DNA from: Acidobacteriota bacterium
Lineage (GTDB): Bacteria; Acidobacteriota; Blastocatellia; Pyrinomonadales; Pyrinomonadaceae
Assembly: GCA_029777145.1 (NCBI GenBank)
Contig: JAKOSS010000760.1
Span: 1-7,322, forward strand
Direction: 5' to 3'
Length of the DNA: 7,322 nucleotides
Positions 5,359 to 7,322 of this stretch are shown one piece after another. The notes under the pieces were generated by a model. The model was not told the DNA's origin. It did not search any database and was given only the letters and a program-made list of their open reading frames with translations. The translations under genes and the position numbers were made by a program. Within the stretch, counting starts at the first letter, position 1. Every line of letters starts with the position of its first letter.

Positions 5359-5634
5359 ATGAAAAGGGCAATAATAGTCGTAACTTTGATCCTGATCGCG
5401 TTCGCGATCTCGGCCGAAGCGCAACGCCGCATCCGCAATGTGCCGCGCGTCCCGCGCATCGAGCGAAATCGCAATCCGATCCGTCTGAACGGTTTCGATC
5501 GGCTCGATCTCAACCGCGACGGTTACATTTCATTATTCGAGTGGCGCGGAAACCGTCGAAAATTCGATCAGCTCGATTTCAACAACGACGGCCGGATCTC
5601 GCGCTCCGAGTGGCGGTTCAGACGCCGCCGCTGA
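5359..5634 (+). CDS. Small exported EF-hand calcium-binding protein, arginine-rich
   Basis: The 91-residue product starts with a signal peptide (MKRAIIVVTLILIAFAISAEA, likely cleaved before Gln22). A basic linker (about 22-44) and two 12-residue EF-hand loops follow. Loop 1 is residues 50-61 (DLNRDGYISLFE) and loop 2 is 73-84 (DFNNDGRISRSE). Both keep Asp1, Asn3, Asp5, Gly6, Ile8, Ser9 and Glu12, the full set for calcium binding. The loops are 23 residues apart, tighter than the usual 30-40 for a canonical pair, so the flanking helices must be short, as in dockerin-like or short bacterial EF-hands. The chain is very rich in Arg and ends RFRRRR. It lies 60 bases after the AraC-family gene on the same strand and could be co-transcribed. 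Function is unknown; binding calcium outside the cytoplasm is inferred. Confidence 0.85.
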   Translation: MKRAIIVVTLILIAFAISAEAQRRIRNVPRVPRIERNRNPIRLNGFDRLDLNRDGYISLFEWRGNRRKFDQLDFNNDGRISRSEWRFRRRR

Positions 5635-5654
5635 TCGGCGACGAGACATTTAAT

Positions 5655-5718
5655 GCGCGGCGAATTGCGCTAATCGTCTTTCTGATCGATCCGCGCAATC
5701 CGCGTCATCCGCGGCAAA
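5655..5718. repeat. Imperfect inverted repeat between convergent genes (dispersed element, copy 2)
   Basis: GCGAATTGCGCTAATCG (5660-5676) can pair with CGATCCGCGCAATCCGC (5687-5703) with a few mismatches. The outer right part (CATCCGCGGC) extends the element to 5718. It is related in sequence to the element at 2393-2463 and also sits in a gap between convergent genes, here the EF-hand and metallo-hydrolase genes. It begins 20 bases past the EF-hand stop codon. No T-run follows, so terminator function is only possible. Confidence 0.7.
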
Positions 5719-5749
5719 CTGAACTCATCCTCGCGGATCCCAGATCACC

Positions 5750-5806
5750 AATAATTGAAATTTGAGAATTGAAAGTTGATAGATATCCGAAATCCCGAAT
5801 CCCCAA
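5750..5806 (-). repeat. AT-rich low-complexity tract abutting the metallo-hydrolase stop codon
   Basis: On the minus strand, directly after the stop codon at 5807-5809, the sequence runs through degenerate units such as TTGGGGATTCGGGATTTCGG and TTTCAATTCTCAAATTTCAA. It is far richer in A and T than its surroundings. It resembles, in composition, unit pattern and placement, the tract at 1312-1350 after the Crp/Fnr gene. Confidence 0.5.
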
Positions 5807-5820
5807 TCACAAATTCGGGA
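5793..5820 (-). terminator. Possible terminator hairpin at the end of the metallo-hydrolase gene
   Basis: A perfect 8 bp inverted repeat, TCCCGAAT (5793-5800) and ATTCGGGA (5813-5820), spans the stop codon with a 12-base loop. On the minus strand it is followed by TTTCGG and then AT-rich sequence rather than a true T-run, so it is a weak candidate. Confidence 0.4.
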
Positions 5821-7000
5821 AGGGGCTTTCGGTGTCGAATTTGCGACGGCTGACGACGAGAGTCTTGTGATTCCAGCGGCGTTTGCGGAACCCGAGCAAG
5901 TGGAAGATCTGCAACGGGAAGAAGCGCGCGATGCGGGTGTCGATCTCCCAAATATCGGGATCGTCCTTTGTCCGCCAAACGCCCGGAAGGATCCGCACGA
6001 GATTCCCGAGTTTGAGTTTTCTGAGCAGCCATGAGAGCTTCAGCCAGAACGGCGCGATCTCGCGTCCGATGAAAAATCCGTCCTCGCCGAGTTTCTGATA
6101 GAGCGGCATCAGGATCATTCCTTTCTCGGGCGACAAAACCTCATGCGAATTTTGCGACGCGAGCAGCTGATCCTTTGCGATCGGCTGGAAATTCTCGAAT
6201 CCGGGCAGCATCGAAAAATCGTCAGCGTCGGTGATCGCATGCCGGTACCGCACCTCGACGACGCGCGGTTTCGAGGTCGCTGACCGTAGAACGTCGTAAT
6301 GCCGCTGGAATTCCGCGGAGTCCTCGCGTTTCAAGATCCCCGCATTAACGAGTCCCAACCAGATCAAAGCTTCGTGGTTGTTGACGGTCGACTCCGCGTA
6401 ATGCTGGCCGGCCTCGTATCCGAATGTCACGAGTCCGCGATTGTTGAGATATTCGAGGATCGTTCCTTCGAGCTGCTCTTCGATCCCAAGCAGGATCGTC
6501 ACGGGGAATTTTTGGGCGAATGAACGATTGCGGAGCGTGTCTCCCACGGTCGCGAACGGAACTCCTTCGGCCGACGTCGAATGAAAGTCCATCGCGTAAA
6601 CCTCGCCGGCGGCGTTCGCGATCACGCGATCGAGGATCGTCAGGAGTTCGATCTGTTCTGAATCCTCGCTCAGGTTTCCGACCGATTCGCGGTTGGCGGC
6701 GATTCGCGTGCGTGTGAAATGACGGTTGAGATCGGAATCGATGAAGCGGATGCCGCGTCCGTAAGCGCGGGTGTTGCCGGCGAGAAGGACGACGCGTCCG
6801 CGGAGCTTCGGTTCGAGTTCGCGTAGTTTCGGAACGGCCCGGGCGATCGCGCGGACGCCCGCAGCTTCATTGCCGTGGACGCCGCCGAAGACGATCAGAG
6901 TCGGTCCGGGCGCGTCGCCGCCGAACTCGTAGAGAACGTGGTCGCCCGGCGCGATGTCGGGTTTATCGATTTGAGGAGCAACCGCTGACATCAATTCCAT
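5807..7000 (-). CDS. Succinylglutamate desuccinylase / aspartoacylase family zinc hydrolase
   Basis: The 397-residue product belongs to the AstE/AspA branch of the M14 zinc carboxypeptidase-like fold, which removes acyl groups from N-acylated amino acids. The signature elements are in order: GGVHGNE with zinc ligands His42 and Glu45, DSDLNRHF (88-95) for substrate binding, third zinc ligand His140 in AMDFHSTS, and probable catalytic Glu196 in FGYEAGQH. Residues about 245-310 fit the usual C-terminal beta domain. A further 80 or so residues (320-397) rich in Trp, Leu and basic residues form an extension not typical of AstE (about 320 residues); its role is unknown. Start choice is uncertain. 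ATG at 7000 is preferred, ATG at 6991 (GGA five bases before) is nearly as good, and a GTG at 7027 would add nine residues; none has a strong ribosome-binding site. It stands alone, divergent from the NTF2-like gene, so its substrate cannot be inferred from neighbours. Confidence 0.88.
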   Translation of the reverse strand: MELMSAVAPQIDKPDIAPGDHVLYEFGGDAPGPTLIVFGGVHGNEAAGVRAIARAVPKLRELEPKLRGRVVLLAGNTRAYGRGIRFIDSDLNRHFTRTRIAANRESVGNLSEDSEQIELLTILDRVIANAAGEVYAMDFHSTSAEGVPFATVGDTLRNRSFAQKFPVTILLGIEEQLEGTILEYLNNRGLVTFGYEAGQHYAESTVNNHEALIWLGLVNAGILKREDSAEFQRHYDVLRSATSKPRVVEVRYRHAITDADDFSMLPGFENFQPIAKDQLLASQNSHEVLSPEKGMILMPLYQKLGEDGFFIGREIAPFWLKLSWLLRKLKLGNLVRILPGVWRTKDDPDIWEIDTRIARFFPLQIFHLLGFRKRRWNHKTLVVSRRKFDTESPFPNL

Positions 7001-7073
7001 TTTTGCACTTTTTTTGCCCGAAATCACGGCGGGCGTGAAACGATTCGACCGGCCGCTCCGTAATCAAGCCATT

Positions 7074-7322
7074 ATGAGAAAACTGCTATTTATCGCGTTC
7101 ATTATCGGTATTTTCTCGATCGCCGGACTCGCTCAGACCGACGGGGACCGCGCCGCGATCACCGCGACGGCGCTCAACTATGCCGAGGGCTGGTACGAGG
7201 GAAATGCCGAACGGATGGAGAGCGCGCTTTATCCTGAGCTGGCGAAGCGGATGTTCTCGAAGGATGCAAACGGCCGGAGCGTCTTCAACCACATGGGCGC
7301 GATGCGCTTGGTACAGGCGGCC
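7074..7322 (+). CDS. Exported NTF2-like / putative lumazine-binding family protein, 3' end outside window
   Basis: An ATG at 7074 opens a frame that runs 83 codons without a stop to the window edge. It starts with a signal peptide (MRKLLFIAFIIGIFSIAGLA, cleavage likely before Gln21). The following segment, AAITATALNYAEGWYEGNAE then RMESALYPELAKR, and later NHMGAMRLVQ, matches my recollection of the start of small SnoaL/NTF2-fold proteins annotated as putative lumazine-binding. These are usually about 120-160 residues, so roughly half is present. Such proteins form a cone-shaped pocket; few have a known substrate. No good ribosome-binding site precedes the ATG. It is divergent from the metallo-hydrolase gene, with 73 bases between start codons, so the promoters must overlap or lie back to back. 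Confidence 0.8.
   Translation, partial: MRKLLFIAFIIGIFSIAGLAQTDGDRAAITATALNYAEGWYEGNAERMESALYPELAKRMFSKDANGRSVFNHMGAMRLVQAA

Noticed and set aside
7059..7073. Leaderless transcript for the NTF2-like gene, with TAATCA (7061-7066) as -10
   Set aside because: The hexamer is a poor match, no -35 is at proper spacing, and the idea rests only on the lack of a ribosome-binding site.

Overview
This 7.3 kb stretch looks like a chromosomal segment of a free-living, GC-rich (by eye about 55-60%) Gram-negative-type bacterium. The quinol-type nitric oxide reductase, the several predicted exported proteins and the dispersed intergenic repeats remind me of Acidobacteriota (Blastocatellia / Pyrinomonadaceae). 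That assignment is an impression and was not tested by a search.

Layout, left to right. The 3' end of a quinol-dependent nitric oxide reductase gene (+) runs off the left edge and ends in a hairpin terminator. A 460 bp gap follows, holding almost three copies of an 85 bp tandem repeat and an AT-rich tract. Facing the reductase is a Crp/Fnr-family regulator (-). It is divergent from a short DksA/TraR-family zinc-finger protein (+), and the 72 bp between them carries a near-palindromic Crp/Fnr-type operator and an extended -10 promoter. A large inverted repeat separates the DksA-like gene from a convergent gene for an exported protein with four rhodanese domains (-). A 296 bp divergent gap leads to an AraC-family regulator (+), followed by a tiny exported EF-hand protein (+). 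Another inverted repeat and another AT-rich tract separate these from a convergent aspartoacylase/succinylglutamate-desuccinylase-like metallo-hydrolase (-). Divergent from that, the start of an exported NTF2-like/lumazine-binding-like protein (+) is cut by the right edge.

How it fits together. The reductase and the Crp/Fnr regulator suggest a nitric oxide or low-oxygen response module. The operator in the regulator/DksA-like gap has the spacing of an autoregulatory site that could also activate the DksA-like gene. The remaining genes look like individually controlled housekeeping or accessory genes and show no obvious shared pathway.

No defence system, CRISPR array, transposase, tRNA or rRNA is visible. 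The most distinctive features are the intergenic elements, all in convergent gaps, the regulator/DksA-like control region, and the exactly duplicated rhodanese architecture.
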